A program made the translations under genes and the position numbers. Under the pieces are notes generated by a model that had not been told where the DNA came from, did no database searches, and saw nothing but the letters and a program-made list of their open reading frames with translations. A stretch of DNA of 64,000 nt from Telopea speciosissima (Eukaryota; Streptophyta; Magnoliopsida; Proteales; Proteaceae): positions 62,001-126,000 of the forward strand of contig NW_025317403.1 in the NCBI RefSeq assembly GCF_018873765.1, written 5' to 3'. Shown piece by piece: positions 33,901 to 45,166 of the stretch. Within the stretch, counting starts at the first letter, position 1. Each line of letters begins with the position of its first letter.

Positions 33901-36900
33901 AGAGAGTGATTTATAGGTGAAAATAATTTATAGGAAATATTGACCGAGATCTTGGATTATCTGGTCCGATAGAATGAGACACAATCCAGCTGAAATTACT
34001 AAAATTCCATTGGCCAACTTCCAAGTGGAATAACTTTAACCATACATGTCCGGTTAGCCATTATAATGATACGCATCGGACAAAGGAGCTAAAGATCTGT
34101 AACTGAAACTGATTTAGAGGAAATATCGGCCCAGGTCTTGGATTCTCTGGACCAACAGAATGAGACCCAATATAGCATAAAGTACAAATATTCCTTTAGC
34201 CAACTACCAGGCGGAATTAATTTGCCCATACTCGTCTGGTTAGCCACTATAATGATATGTTTTCGAAAAAAGGACAAAGAGATCTGTAGCTGAAACTGAT
34301 TTAGAAGAAATCAGTCCAATTCTTGGATTCTCTAAACCGACAGAATGAGACCAAATCTAGTTGAAAGTACTAAAATTCCTTGAAACAACTGCCAGGCGGA
34401 ATAAATTTTCCAATTCTTATCCGGTTCACTAATATAATGATACGTTTTGAAAATGGAAGATAAAGATCTTTAGGTGAAACTTATTTAGAGGGAATATTGG
34501 CCCAGTTCTTGGATTCTCTAGACTGACAGAATGAGACCAAATCCAACCGAATGTAACAAAATTGCTTGAACCAACTTCCGAGCGGAATAAATTTTCTTAT
34601 ACTCATCCGTATTGCAATTATAATGATACGTTTTCGAAAATAGGAGATAAAAATCTTTAGGTGAAACTGATTTAGAGGTAATATCGGCCCAGTACTGGGA
34701 TTCTCTGGAACGACAGAATGAGACCAAATCTAGCTGAAAGTACAAAAATTCTTTGAGCCAACTTCTAAGCGGATTAACTTTGCACGTACTTGTCGGGTTC
34801 GCTATTATTATAATAATATGTTTACGAAAATTGGAGATAGAGATCTGTGGGAAAACTAATTTAGAGGAAATATCAGCCCAGTTCTTGGATTCTCTGGACC
34901 AACAGAATGAGACCCAATCAAATAAAAAGTACTAAAATTCTTAGGGCCAACTTCCGGACAGAAAAACTTTCCCCATACTCGTTCGGTTAGCCATTATAAT
35001 ATATATTTTGAAAATGGGAGAAAGATCAGTAGGTAAAACTAATTTAGAGGGAATATCACCTAAGTTGTTGGACTCTTGGGATCGAAAGAATGAGACCCAA
35101 TCCAGCAGAAAGTACATAAATTCCTTGAGCAAACTTTCGGGCTAAATAAAATTGCCCATACTCATCCGGTTCGCAATTATAATGATATGTATTTGTAAAA
35201 GGGAGATAGAGATCTGTAGGTGAAACTGATTTAAAGGTAATATCAGCCCAGTTCTTGGATACTCTGGACCGACAAAATGAGACCCAATCCAGCAGAATGT
35301 ACTAAAATTCTTAGGGCCAAAATCCGGGCAGAATAACTTAGCCCATTCTCGTCCGATTAGCCATTATAATGTGTTTCAAAAATGGGAGATAGTGATTTGT
35401 AGGTGAAACTAATTTATAGGAAATATCGGACGGATCTTGGATTCTCTGGACCAACAGAATGAGACCCAATCAAGCTGAAATTACTAAAATTCTATGGCCC
35501 CAACTTCCGAGCGGAATAACTTTGTCCATACTTGGCCGGTTAGCTATTAAAAGATACATTTCGGAAAAATGAGATAGAGATCTGTAGCTGAAACTGATTT
35601 AGAGGAAAAATCGGCCCAGGTCTTGGATTCTCTGGATAGACAGAATGAGACCCAATGTAGCATAAAGTATACAAATATTCCTTTAGCCAACTTCCAGGCG
35701 GAATTAATTTGCCCATACTCGTCCGGTTCGCCACTATAATGATTTTTTTTTTTGGAAAAAGGAGAAAGAGATTTGTAGCTGAAACTGATTTAGAGGAAAT
35801 ATTAGTCCAGTTCTTGCATTCTCTAAACCGACAGAATGAGACCAAATCTAGTTGAAAGTACTAAAATTCCTTGAAACAACTTCCAGGCGGAATAAATTTT
35901 CCCATACTTATCCAGTTCGCAATTATAATGATACCTTTTGAAAATGGGAGATAAAGATCTTTAGGTGAAACTGATTTAGAGGCAATATTGGCCCAGTTTT
36001 TGGATTCTTTGGACTGACAGAATGAGACCAAATCTAGCCGAAAGTATTAAAATTCCTTGAACCAACTTCTAGGCGGAATAAATTTTCTCATACTCATCCG
36101 TATTGCAATTATAATGATATCTTTTCGAAAAATGGGAGATAAAAATCTTTAGGTGAAACTGATTTAGAGGTAATATCGATCCATTCTTGGATTCACTAGA
36201 CCGACAGAATGAGACCAAATCTAGCTAAAAGTACTAAAATTCCTTGAGCCAACTGCCGGGCAGATTAACTATGCACATACTTGTCGGGTTTGATAATATA
36301 ATAATATATTTACGAAAATGGGAAATAGAGATCTGTTGGTGAAACTAATTTAGAGGAAATATCGGTCCAGTTCTTGGATTTTTTAGACCGACAGAATGAG
36401 ACCCAATCCAACAGAAAGTATTAAAATTCTTAGGGCCAACTTCCTGGAGGAATAACTTTGCCCCTACTCGCCCGGTTAGCCATTATAATATGTATTTTGA
36501 AAATGAGAGAAGGATCAATAGGTAAACCTCATTTAAAGGAAATATCGGCTAAGTTCTTGGATTCTCGGGACCGAAAGAATGAGACCCAATCGAGTGGAAA
36601 GTACATAAATTTCTTGAGCAAACTTCCGGGGGGAATAAAGTTGCCCATACTCGTCCAGTTCGCAATTATAATGTTATGTATTTGAAAAACGGAGACAGAG
36701 ATTTGTAGGTGAAACTGATTTAGAGGTAATATCAGCCTAGTTCTTTGATACTTTGGACCTACAGAATGAGACCCAATCCAGCAGATTGTACAAAAATTCT
36801 TAGGGCCAACATCCGGGCAAAATAACTTAGCCCAAACTCGTCCGTTTAGCCATTATAATATGTGTTTCAAAAATGGGAGATAGTGTTTTGTAGGTGAAAC

Positions 36901-38448
36901 TAATTTATAGGAATTATTGGCCCAGATCTTGGAATCTCTGAACCGACAGAATGAGACCCAATCCAGTTGAAATTACTAAAATTCCATTGGCCAACTTGTG
37001 GGCGGAATAACTTTACCTATACTCGTTCGGTTAGCCATGATAATGATATGTTTACGGGCGGAATAACATTTCCCATACTAGTTAAATTGGAGATAGGGAT
37101 CTGTAGGTGAAACTAATTTAGAGGTAATATCGGCCGAGTTCTTTGATTCTTTGGACCGATAGAATGTGACCCATTCTAGCTGAAAGTACTAAAATCCTTG
37201 ATCAAACTTCCGAGAGGATTAACTTTGCTCATACTTGTCCGGTTCGCTATAATAATAATATGTTTAATGAAATTGGAGATAGAGATCTGTAGATGAAACT
37301 AATTTAGAGAAGAAAACAGCCCAGTTCTTGGATTCTCTGGACCGACATAATGAGACCCAATCTAGCAAAAAGACTAAAATTCTTAGGGCCAACTTCCGAG
37401 CGGAATAACTTTGCTCATACTAGTCCGGCTACGCATTGTAATATGTGTTTCGAAAATGGAAAATAGAGATCTATAGGTGAAACTAATTTAGAGGAAATAT
37501 CGGCCTAGTTCTTAGATCCCCTAGACCGACAGAATGAGACCCAATCCGACAGAAAGTAAGAAAATTCCTTGAGCCAACGTCCGGGCGGAATAACTTTTCG
37601 CATACTCGTCTGGTTCGATATTATAATAGTTTACGAAAATGAGAGATAGAGATCTGTAATGGAACCTATTTAGAGGAAATTTCGGCCCAGTTCTTAGATT
37701 CTAAGGACCGAAAGAATGAGACCCAATCTAGCTGAAAGTACTAAAATTCTTAGTGCCAATTTCCGGGCGGAATAACTTTGCCCATACTCGTCCGGTTAGG
37801 CATTATAATATGTGTTTCGAAAAAGGAAAATAGAGATCTATAGGTGAAACTAATTTAGAGGAAATATCGGACCAGTTCTTGGATTATCTGGACTGACAAA
37901 ATGAGACCTAATCCAGCAGAAAATACTAAAATTTCTTGATCCAACTTCTGGGCGGAATAATTTTGCCCATACTCGTCCAGTTCACCATTAAAATGATATG
38001 TTTTCAGAAATGGGAGATAGAGATATGTAGGTGAAACTGATTTGAAGGAAATATCAGCCCAGTTTTTGGATTCTCTGGACCAACAGATGAGACCCAATCT
38101 AGCTGAAAGTACTAAAATTTAATAAGCCAACTTCCGGGTGGAATAACTTTGCCCATACTCGTCCGGTTCGCCATTAAATATTATGTTTTCGGAAAAGGGA
38201 GATAGAGATCTGTAGGTGAAACTGATTTAGAGGAAATATCAGCCCAGTTCATGGATTCTCTGGACCGACAGAATGAGACCCAATCTAGCTGAAAGTACTA
38301 AAACTCTTAGGGCGAACTTCCGAGGGGAATAACTTTTTCCATACTCGTCCGGTTTCGCTATAATAAAAATATGTTTACGGAAATGGGAGAGAAATCTGTA
38401 GTTGAAACTGATTTAGAGGATATATCAACCCAGTTCTTGGCTTCTCTG
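30982..38448 (+). repeat. 184-bp satellite, long plus-orientation terminal array
   Basis: About 40 monomers without a LINE. The segment 33730-34245 repeats 32278-32795 (about 1.45 kb, eight monomers, apart), indicating an unequal exchange. From about 36300 to 38448 the monomers become more divergent and carry rearrangements, such as the hybrid monomer at about 37030-37090 (GTTTACGGGCGGAATAAC). This is typical of the edge of a satellite block. The array ends at TTCTCTGGAGCAG, where unrelated AT-rich DNA begins. Confidence 0.92.
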
Positions 38449-39007
38449 GAGCAGTTATTTTTTATTAAATAAAATTGAGTTCATATAATATATTAATATT
38501 TATCTATTATGACTCATCTGAGTAGGAATGTCAAATGGTAGGTCTCAGTCGGGCTTTAACCAATCATACACAGCTGATCCCTAAGATCAACACCGATCAA
38601 TTAGATAATTAGTCTGCAAAGCCCAAAACCGAGACCAAAAAGGATCTGTCGGTCAGTTAACAGGCGTAATCGGTCTTGGCTTGCTGCAACTCATGTAAAG
38701 TGATAGAGAGAAAAGAGAGAGAACACGAGGTTACCTAAAATGAAAGGACATGAAAACCGTAAAAAAATGAATCAGGTTCCAAGTGATGACATACCTGACT
38801 GTAGTGGACCAACATGTCTGATAAATGCTCCACCCCCAGAACTTAATTGGTTGGGGTTTAAGCTGCTGAGACTAACAATTGTGATAAGTGAGCCTAATTT
38901 TGGATGGATCATCCAAACCAAGTTGGCAACAACTCTTTCAACAACATTAGAATATGTGTAAAGCTTTGATGCTAATAAAGCAATGCTCGCCATTGTCACA
39001 GATGGTC
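38449..39007. other. unassigned DNA at the satellite border
   Basis: AT-rich sequence followed by a segment with CGAGACCAAAAAGGATCTG that looks like decayed repeat. Short open frames on both strands (38740-38999) match nothing I recognise. Confidence 0.4.
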
Positions 39008-39399
39008 ATACGACCGGCTATGATGTATGGTGCGGAATGTTGGGTAGTTAAGAATAACATATAGATAAATTCCGTGTAGCGGACATGAGGATGTTGAGAT
39101 GGATGAGTGTAAAAACTAGGAAGGATAAAGTTAGGACTGATCATATTAGTACAGGTTTGGAAATAGCTCCGATACATGATAAGCTACGAGAAAGTCATTT
39201 GATGTGGCATAGCCATGTGGCCCATGTTCAACGGAGGCCTTTAGATGCTCCAGTACGGAGGAGTGATTTGATTCAAATTGAAGGAACTAAAAGAGCCAGG
39301 GGCAGACCTAAAATGACCTTAGGAGAAGTGGTGAGGAAAGACATGCATAGTTTGAGAACTCGTCTGGAACAGTCATCTCGACCAGGTGGAGATTCTTGA
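39008..39399 (+). pseudogene. RTE-type LINE, C-terminal fragment of the RT protein
   Basis: This reads MMYGAECWVVK, then MRMLRWMSVKTRKDKVRTDH, APIHDKLRESHLMWHSHVAH, VQRRPLDAPVRRSDLIQIEG and TKRARGRPKMTLGEVVRKDM. It is the characteristic end of the RTE-clade plant LINE protein (MLYG.ECW, HVQRRP, RGRPK.T). In-frame stops near 39060 and 39080 and a small insertion in HSHVAHVQRRP show it is decayed. Its family is the same type as the 3' tail found inside LINE copy 4. Confidence 0.82.
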
Positions 39400-40196
39400 G
39401 ATCTGGGTGAGATCTCGGCGAGACATTGCATTATTTTTTTTATTTTTTTATTTTTTTGTTTCGGAAACTTCAAGGGAAGCTTGTTTTAGGCTTATTAACA
39501 TTTAAATCTTCAAATTGATTAAAAAAAAAAACCAATTTGGTGTTTTGGATTTGCACCCTTGGTGGGCAGTAAAGGTCAAACCCTTAATGGAATATTGCCT
39601 ATTCTACACATTGTTTGAATGATATGAGACATAATTGGCAAGTAAAACAAGCAAATTATGGAATAATGGTTGAAGACACATAATATTGAATAATTATTTA
39701 AGAAATAGTTAAGGACTTAAAGTAAAAAATACAAAGTACAGTGAACAATGCATATTAAATAGACACCCAAGTACAAATAGTATTATACTATGAATCTATG
39801 AGTACTGGGGAGGTCGAGATTCTTGAAATATTTGAAATTTCTCTGGGATTTCTCTGAGATTCTCAAAATATTCAAAATTTCGGTCGAGTTATTTGAAACT
39901 GTGCATGTTTTGTGTCTTGTATGTCATCTTGTCTAGAGGAGCTCGAGATTCTCGAGATATTCGAGATCTCACCGAGATTTCGGCGAATTTTTGAACTATG
40001 ATTACTGGAGGAGATCACTGACAGTTAGATGAAAGATACTAAAAGCTCCAATTTACATGTCAAACAAAACAAGTATGCAAATATACACAGAGACAGAGTT
40101 GCATGAGGAACAAAAGTATAAACGTACACAGACAGGTTTGCACGAGGAACAAAAGTATATCATTATGGACATTGGTTAAGAAAGTACAGTACATAC
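39400..40196. other. noncoding, degenerate repeats
   Basis: Contains T-rich runs and several versions of a GAGATTCTCGAGATATTCGA type sequence (39790-39990), which suggest an old foldback repeat. A 34-36 bp segment (TACACAGAGACAGAGTTGCA and following) is directly repeated at about 40085 and 40125. No coding region was recognised. Confidence 0.4.
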
Positions 40197-41696
40197 AGCA
40201 AGTGCAGACGTAGCATGACCACTGAGAAGTTGTGCTTGTCGAACAACAATAGCTAATGCTTCGGGAGTTGGCAATCCCCTCGTATCAGATGGTACCTCCA
40301 CTCTCAATGGATCTCCAACATAGGAAGGTGAAAGATTTGATTGATATCCTGCATAAATCATAGCAAGATAAGATTAAAAAATAAACAAGTATTCATAATT
40401 ATATCATCCTAACTGGGTAAAACATTTGAAAGTTTCACCATTGAGTGATAATGCCTGCTCCATGCGGTTCATAAACTCACAAAGAGTGATCAAAGAATCA
40501 GGAATTGGCTGAAAGACAGAAAACCCATAGAAAGAATTAGAAGAAGCCATTTAGAAGGTAAAAGAAACATGAGGGGAGAATGGATACTACCATACGAAGT
40601 GAAGGAAGAGGTAAGGGGCCCCCTGTCACAGGGAATTGCAAAGATTGAGGCAGAGATGGGAATGAGTGATTCAAAGATGTCTGCATAGGAGGGACTTGAT
40701 TTCTTGTCTGGCTCCTGGCACCTATAGTATTTGTTTCGTCTGTTTCAACACCTTGGGAGGCCTGATCAGAAGCATCGGACTAAAGAAATACAAATAGCAA
40801 CATTAGAATTAGGCTGGACATAAGTGAACGTACAGCCTCTGAGAAGAGAAAAAAAAGGGAGGAGTTACTCACTGGTATATTGGGCAGCACATTGTTAGTA
40901 CCAGCAGTGAGAGTCTGGTTCCCATGTCCAATAGAGCTCGGCACTGCCCCAACAATCTAAAAGTGAAGCAATAAATCAGAACCATACAGTATTCTCTTGC
41001 AGATTGATGAGCATAAGCCCACCAATAATGACATTCAGCATTAAGTGTAGCTCAGACACAAGAAGGTCACCAACCAACCAAAAACCCAAAAGAGCATACC
41101 CGAGTAAGGTCAGGAACAACCCCATCACCTTGGTCACCTTGGTCCCCAAGATTGAAGGTTCCGAGAACTACACTATGTGAAACTTGTCCAACCCGGTTAC
41201 GTGGAGCGCCAGCATTGGCATCATGAACTGAAAAATCAAATAAAATGTCCTAAATAAAAGCCAAGCTTTAATATCACATGCTATGCATTTGATATTCAGT
41301 ATCTGTAAAGGAAGAATTAATACCATGAATGTCACTATTCCCATTGGTTTTTCCAGAGCCTGTTCCAGGGGAAGGCTGTGACTGGGCAGGCTGTCTTGCT
41401 ACTAAATGCAGTGTGTGCCCATTTTCCAGGTCTATGTGTGGTCAAGGAACATTATATAATAAACAGTAAAAAGGAACATTATACAATAAACAGTAAACTC
41501 TCTCTCTCTCGCTCTCTCTCTCATATTAAATTATGTCTAGTCACAAAGTCATTACATGCATATAAAATAATAGGATACGGTACTCAAAGAGGAGGTGATC
41601 ATCCTTTAAGACCTTTCCCCTAAAAATTAGTCGTTGCTGCTCAACTGGGACACCAATTGCATTTGCTATTTAATCCTTGAACAATGGAACAGATAT
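40197..41696 (-). pseudogene. BAG6-like ubiquitin-domain protein gene fragment, broken
   Basis: Seven exons with GT-AG borders can be read on the minus strand: 41579-41696, 41324-41431, 41100-41227, 40873-40956, 40591-40779, 40439-40508 and 40197-40348. The first two encode the second half of a ubiquitin-like domain (IANAIGVPVEQQRLIFRGKV, LKDDHLLFEY, then across the junction HLENGHTLHLVARQP). Later exons read GAPRNRVGQVSHSVVLGTFN, then IVGAVPSSIG, PIPDSLITLCEFMNRMEQAL and LPTPEALAIVVRQAQLLSGH. This pattern is that of the plant large proline-rich BAG6-like UBL proteins, which act in protein quality control. A TAA codon lies in the UBL exon just before IANAIG (41671-41673). The first exon and the C-terminal half are not found in the window. 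It is a truncated pseudogene unless these are assembly errors. Confidence 0.75.
41495..41523. repeat. CT microsatellite
   Basis: A (CT)n run with one interruption in an intron of the BAG6-like fragment. It follows a 27-bp direct repeat (AAGGAACATTATAYAATAAAC) at 41438-41493. Confidence 0.8.
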
Positions 41697-42395
41697 CTGA
41701 AAATGTTCAAAATAAAAACATGTCAAATTTAGGCATAAACCATCTACAATGGACTACATTTCGTTGTTAGAAGAACAAATCTGCTGAATTAATGAGAAAT
41801 ACTTACTCAAATAGAATAAATCACGAAATTTATTATTGTTTAACAAAATACCCCTATCAATTTTATAGTCCACATGTCATTGATAGCATAAGATGATGGA
41901 GGACAATTTGATAGCATGTGCATAAAAAAACAATAGAAAATTGGACAACGAGAGAGATAGAGGACTGTTAACCTTAACAATGGTAGGACATGACCATCAA
42001 AGAACTATTGGAAGAGAATCGTTCTCTTAACCATTAGACCACAATTCTTTCCATAATGTAAAAGAAGAACAAGAAAACAGAAACAGGAGGACGATGGAAG
42101 AACTAGAAGGACAAAAGAAGCCAAAAGAAGAAGAAAAAAAAAACAGAGTAGGAGAAAGAATGTCAAAACATACCTGAAGAACTTGTTCGCAGTGAACAGC
42201 AGCAGCGGAAGCGGCATCCGCTTCGGCATCGGCAGCAGCAACCAGTTCCTTCCCTTCTTTCTCTTCGTCTTTTTTTTCTCCGTCCCTTCTTTCTCTTCGC
42301 TGCCAGTGAGAAGTGGGACATGCAGCAGCAGCAGCAGCATAAGAAAACATCCATATCCATAACGCCGAAATATATGGAGTTCAAAATAAAAATAA
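41697..42395. other. mostly noncoding; one possible exon at 42174-42350 (minus)
   Basis: On the minus strand, 42350 to 42174 reads an alanine-rich and charged stretch (KELVAAADAEADAASAAAVH) and ends at a good donor site, CTTCAG before GTATGT. It has GCA repeats. I do not recognise the protein; it could be a piece of a third gene or a chance open frame. The rest is AT-rich with no feature. Confidence 0.3.
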
Positions 42396-42547
42396 GGGTA
42401 AAGGCTGGGCACGCCGGGACTGTGCCCAGCCTGAGTCTGTGTCTCTCCCACCCCCAAAGGAAATGACCCCCCTACCCTCCCCATCCCACCCTCTCCATTG
42501 GGCACAGCCGCTAGCTCCAGGAAAGCCAGCATGCCCAACCCTCTCCC
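42396..42547. mobile_element. Mutator-like MITE with perfect 9-bp target duplication
   Basis: A 152-bp GC-rich foldback element. Its ends GGGTAAAGGCTGGGCACGCC and the complement of the right end, GGGAGAGGGTTGGGCATGCT, form terminal inverted repeats. TAAAAATAA is present directly before (42387-42395) and directly after (42548-42556). A 9-bp duplication is the mark of Mutator-superfamily transposition. It is too short to encode a transposase. Confidence 0.82.
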
Positions 42548-42889
42548 TAAAAATAAACTATGATTATAAGGCAAATATTAGGTAGAAAAGAGAATGCACA
42601 GGAAGTACGATAAGATATAAAAGAATCTAGATGGCTCTCTCAGAGTTTCCATATTGACTGCAAATTTCAAGTTCAGAGCAAGTATCAGTGGCCGAACAAT
42701 GTGGTATCCCATAAGAGTTCCTCTATCATAGTATGCACATGCATCCAAGTTTCCAAATGCAATGATTTGCTTTCTTTTCTTTGGAAGAATACGCCAAGCT
42801 TGGATTTCCCCATGACTATTGTTATAAGTACTAGCATTTCTTTAGACAATACAAATTACCAGATTCCATTGACAATTTTCTTACTATAC
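42548..42889. other. noncoding, within or beside the aconitase fragment
   Basis: The sequence expected to hold the seventh and later aconitase exons contains none that I can read. Nothing else was recognised. Confidence 0.4.
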
Positions 42890-45166
42890 CTGGCCAAGCA
42901 TTGCTGCCTCTGCTTCAATTCCTCCAACGCCCCATCCAGCATCTCCTAACCCATCGATCATAGTTGTATGGGAATCAGTTCCAACCATACTATCAGGGTA
43001 CAGCAGGCTATCAGTGTTGAATACAACCCGAGATCAAGGTATTCCAGGTTAACCTGAGTTTCAATAGTAATTTACTCAGTACATAAATATAAAAAATGAT
43101 AACATTAGTGTGAGTAACACAAGCCCATTTGAAGATTTCATATATTCTACTTATCAATTGAGAGAAGGAATATTTAGAGACAGAATAAAGGAAGGAATTA
43201 TGTAGATCTGAAATCTAAAGGTAGAACCCATGTCACGTAATATTGCTATTTCTGATGATAGTAACTCCCTAACCTGATGCACGATACCAGAGCCTGGAGG
43301 AACAACAAACATGTTGTGAAAAGCAGTAGATCCCCATTTAAGAAAAGCAAAGCTCTCCTTGTTCCTCTGGAATTCAAGATCCATATTTGCCTTCACTGCA
43401 TTTTCTGATCTTGCTACATCCATCTGAACAGAATGATCAACAACAAGATCCACTGGGACCTGCATAAAATATCAATTTTTAGAAGAAAGTTAGGAAACCT
43501 TCCCCCAAAGGAAAGAAAATATATAATAGAAATACAAGAATAACAGGAATACATCTTACACTCAAAATATTAAATGCAGAAAAAGGTCATCTAGAGAAAA
43601 AGAACATTAAAATAAAGTGGAATGAGTGACACAGAATCAAATATATGCTCTATAATGTTACCTAGAAAGAAGAACAGAAGTAGTTCATCGAAGGCCACTT
43701 CAGTAATTATTAGTTCCTCACTGTTTTCATGATGGGGAAGATTTTGGATGTCCAACCCCGAAGAACTTACAAGGAATAAATATATATTTTTTTTTCGATA
43801 AGTAAGGAATAAATATTGTAATGAAAAGGAAAAATATCACCACCTACCAAGGGGTTAATCTTGCTAGAATCACTGCCAAGCTTGTTCATAGCATCCCTCA
43901 TGCAAGCAAGGTCCACCACAACTGGTACACCAGTAAAATCCTAACCAACAAATGTAGGTCATAAAATTTGGCAGAAATGTAATAAATTAAAACTACTGTG
44001 CAATTACATCTTCAAAAAACAAAACTACTACATAATTAGCATAACGATAAACACCTGCAGGAGAACACGGGCAGGCTTGAAAGGAATCTCGACTTGTTTG
44101 GGAGAAGTATTCTCCCAATCAATAATCTTCTCAACATCTTCCTTGGTGACTTGGAAGTTGTCACAGTTACGGATTGCCGATTCAAGAAGGATCCTGACGG
44201 AGTACGGCAACTTATCTGTGATGCACACAATGTAAAGATGAGTGGATTTCTAAGAGATTGTGATTTTGGGAACCTGATAACAATATAAAAATTCAGAGTA
44301 TTTCAAACTTCAAATCCGAGATAGGCTCATAAAATAGAAGGTCTCCTTCAATGCTGAAGAGAAACGGGAACTCATGAGGGGAAACAAGAAAAAAGGAACG
44401 TCATGAAGTCCAAGACCAACCTAAAGGATGACAAAATATATAATTTGCACATAGGAGCAGAAGAACAAAGGGGAGCAGCGATAATGCCACTTACCGATCC
44501 TTGGATCAGTCAGAGCAGGTAGGCTATAGTACTTTCCAAACTCGCCACCCCCAGAAGATTTCCCTTGAAAGTATTCTCAGCAGCTGATCCAACACATATT
44601 CACAAACAGAACTCAATCAATTATGTCGATCTCTGGAACAGTATTAACTCGAGAATCTAACCATCTATACAAATCGTCTTTCTCTAGTAATACGCTGAGT
44701 TGGATTAGTTAATCCAACAATTTAAGTTGTTCTCTCAATACATAAAAAGCATAAATCAGCGATGAATATTCATAAAAGAACTCTCATCAACCAAGGCACA
44801 TTTGTAATCCATCTGGTCCGATTTCAAAACACTACTCAGAAATTAAAGCAAATATCTCCAGGAAGAACGAAACAGGTCTGCGTCGAAAGTCGTACCCATA
44901 GTAGCGATCTTGCGCTGAAAGCGTTCAATCACAGGAGCAGCAGTCCTGGTCTGAGCCCTAAGACTAGCAGGAGACCTCCAATCGACACCGTGGCTCCAGC
45001 GAGGAACCGAGGATCGGATGGAACGGATAGCAGTGGAGAAGCAAAGTGATCGGGCTTTGATGAGAGAAGGAGAGGAGGAGCGAGGAAGAGGAGAAGTTAG
45101 GGTTCTAGAGATGGAAGGCAAGGATAAGGATGATAAGAAACGAACCCTAGAAGCTCTGAGCAGCAC
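42890..45166 (-). pseudogene. ACO: aconitate hydratase, first six exons only, frameshifted
   Basis: Aconitase isomerises citrate and isocitrate in the TCA and glyoxylate cycles. Six exons with GT-AG borders are readable: 44896-45166 (organelle transit region from MLLRASRVRFLSS, ending FQRKIATM), 44494-44583 (AAENTFKG, then GGGEFGKYYSLPALTDPRI), 44055-44215 ([37 protein letters not shown]), 43848-43940 ([18 protein letters not shown]), 43274-43459 ([45 protein letters not shown]) and 42890-43053 ([33 protein letters not shown]). Exon 2 lacks about 16 bases between KG and GGGEF, and exon 6 has about two extra bases after NLEYL; both shift the frame. Exons encoding the rest of the roughly 900-residue enzyme, including the Fe-S cysteines, are absent. 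It is a 5' fragment pseudogene. Confidence 0.85.

Noticed and set aside
7039..38097. Dozens of 60-105 residue open frames on both strands with similar translations (for example MAIRTSMDKLISPGSW and FCRSRESKTWADISSK types)
   Set aside because: They are translations of the satellite monomer. They recur with its 184-bp period, are cut by stops at random, and have no start context or known domain. They are not a peptide family.
6804..38448. Regular repeats with spacing reminiscent of a CRISPR array
   Set aside because: The whole monomer is repeated, there are no unique spacers, and the DNA is plant nuclear.
38740..38999. Overlapping open frames on both strands next to the RTE fragment
   Set aside because: No family recognised. 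Overlapping frames on both strands are expected by chance at this length.
39930..39990. Possible Helitron 3' end (CTCGAGAATCTCGAG hairpin then CTAG on the minus strand)
   Set aside because: The flanking base is not the expected T, the surrounding region is full of similar CTCGAG words, and no matching 5' TC end was found.
42000..42060. tRNA-like head on the minus strand (GTGGTCTAATGGTTAAGA)
   Set aside because: Only an A-box-like stretch is present. No B box, anticodon arm or acceptor pairing follows, so I do not call a tRNA or SINE.
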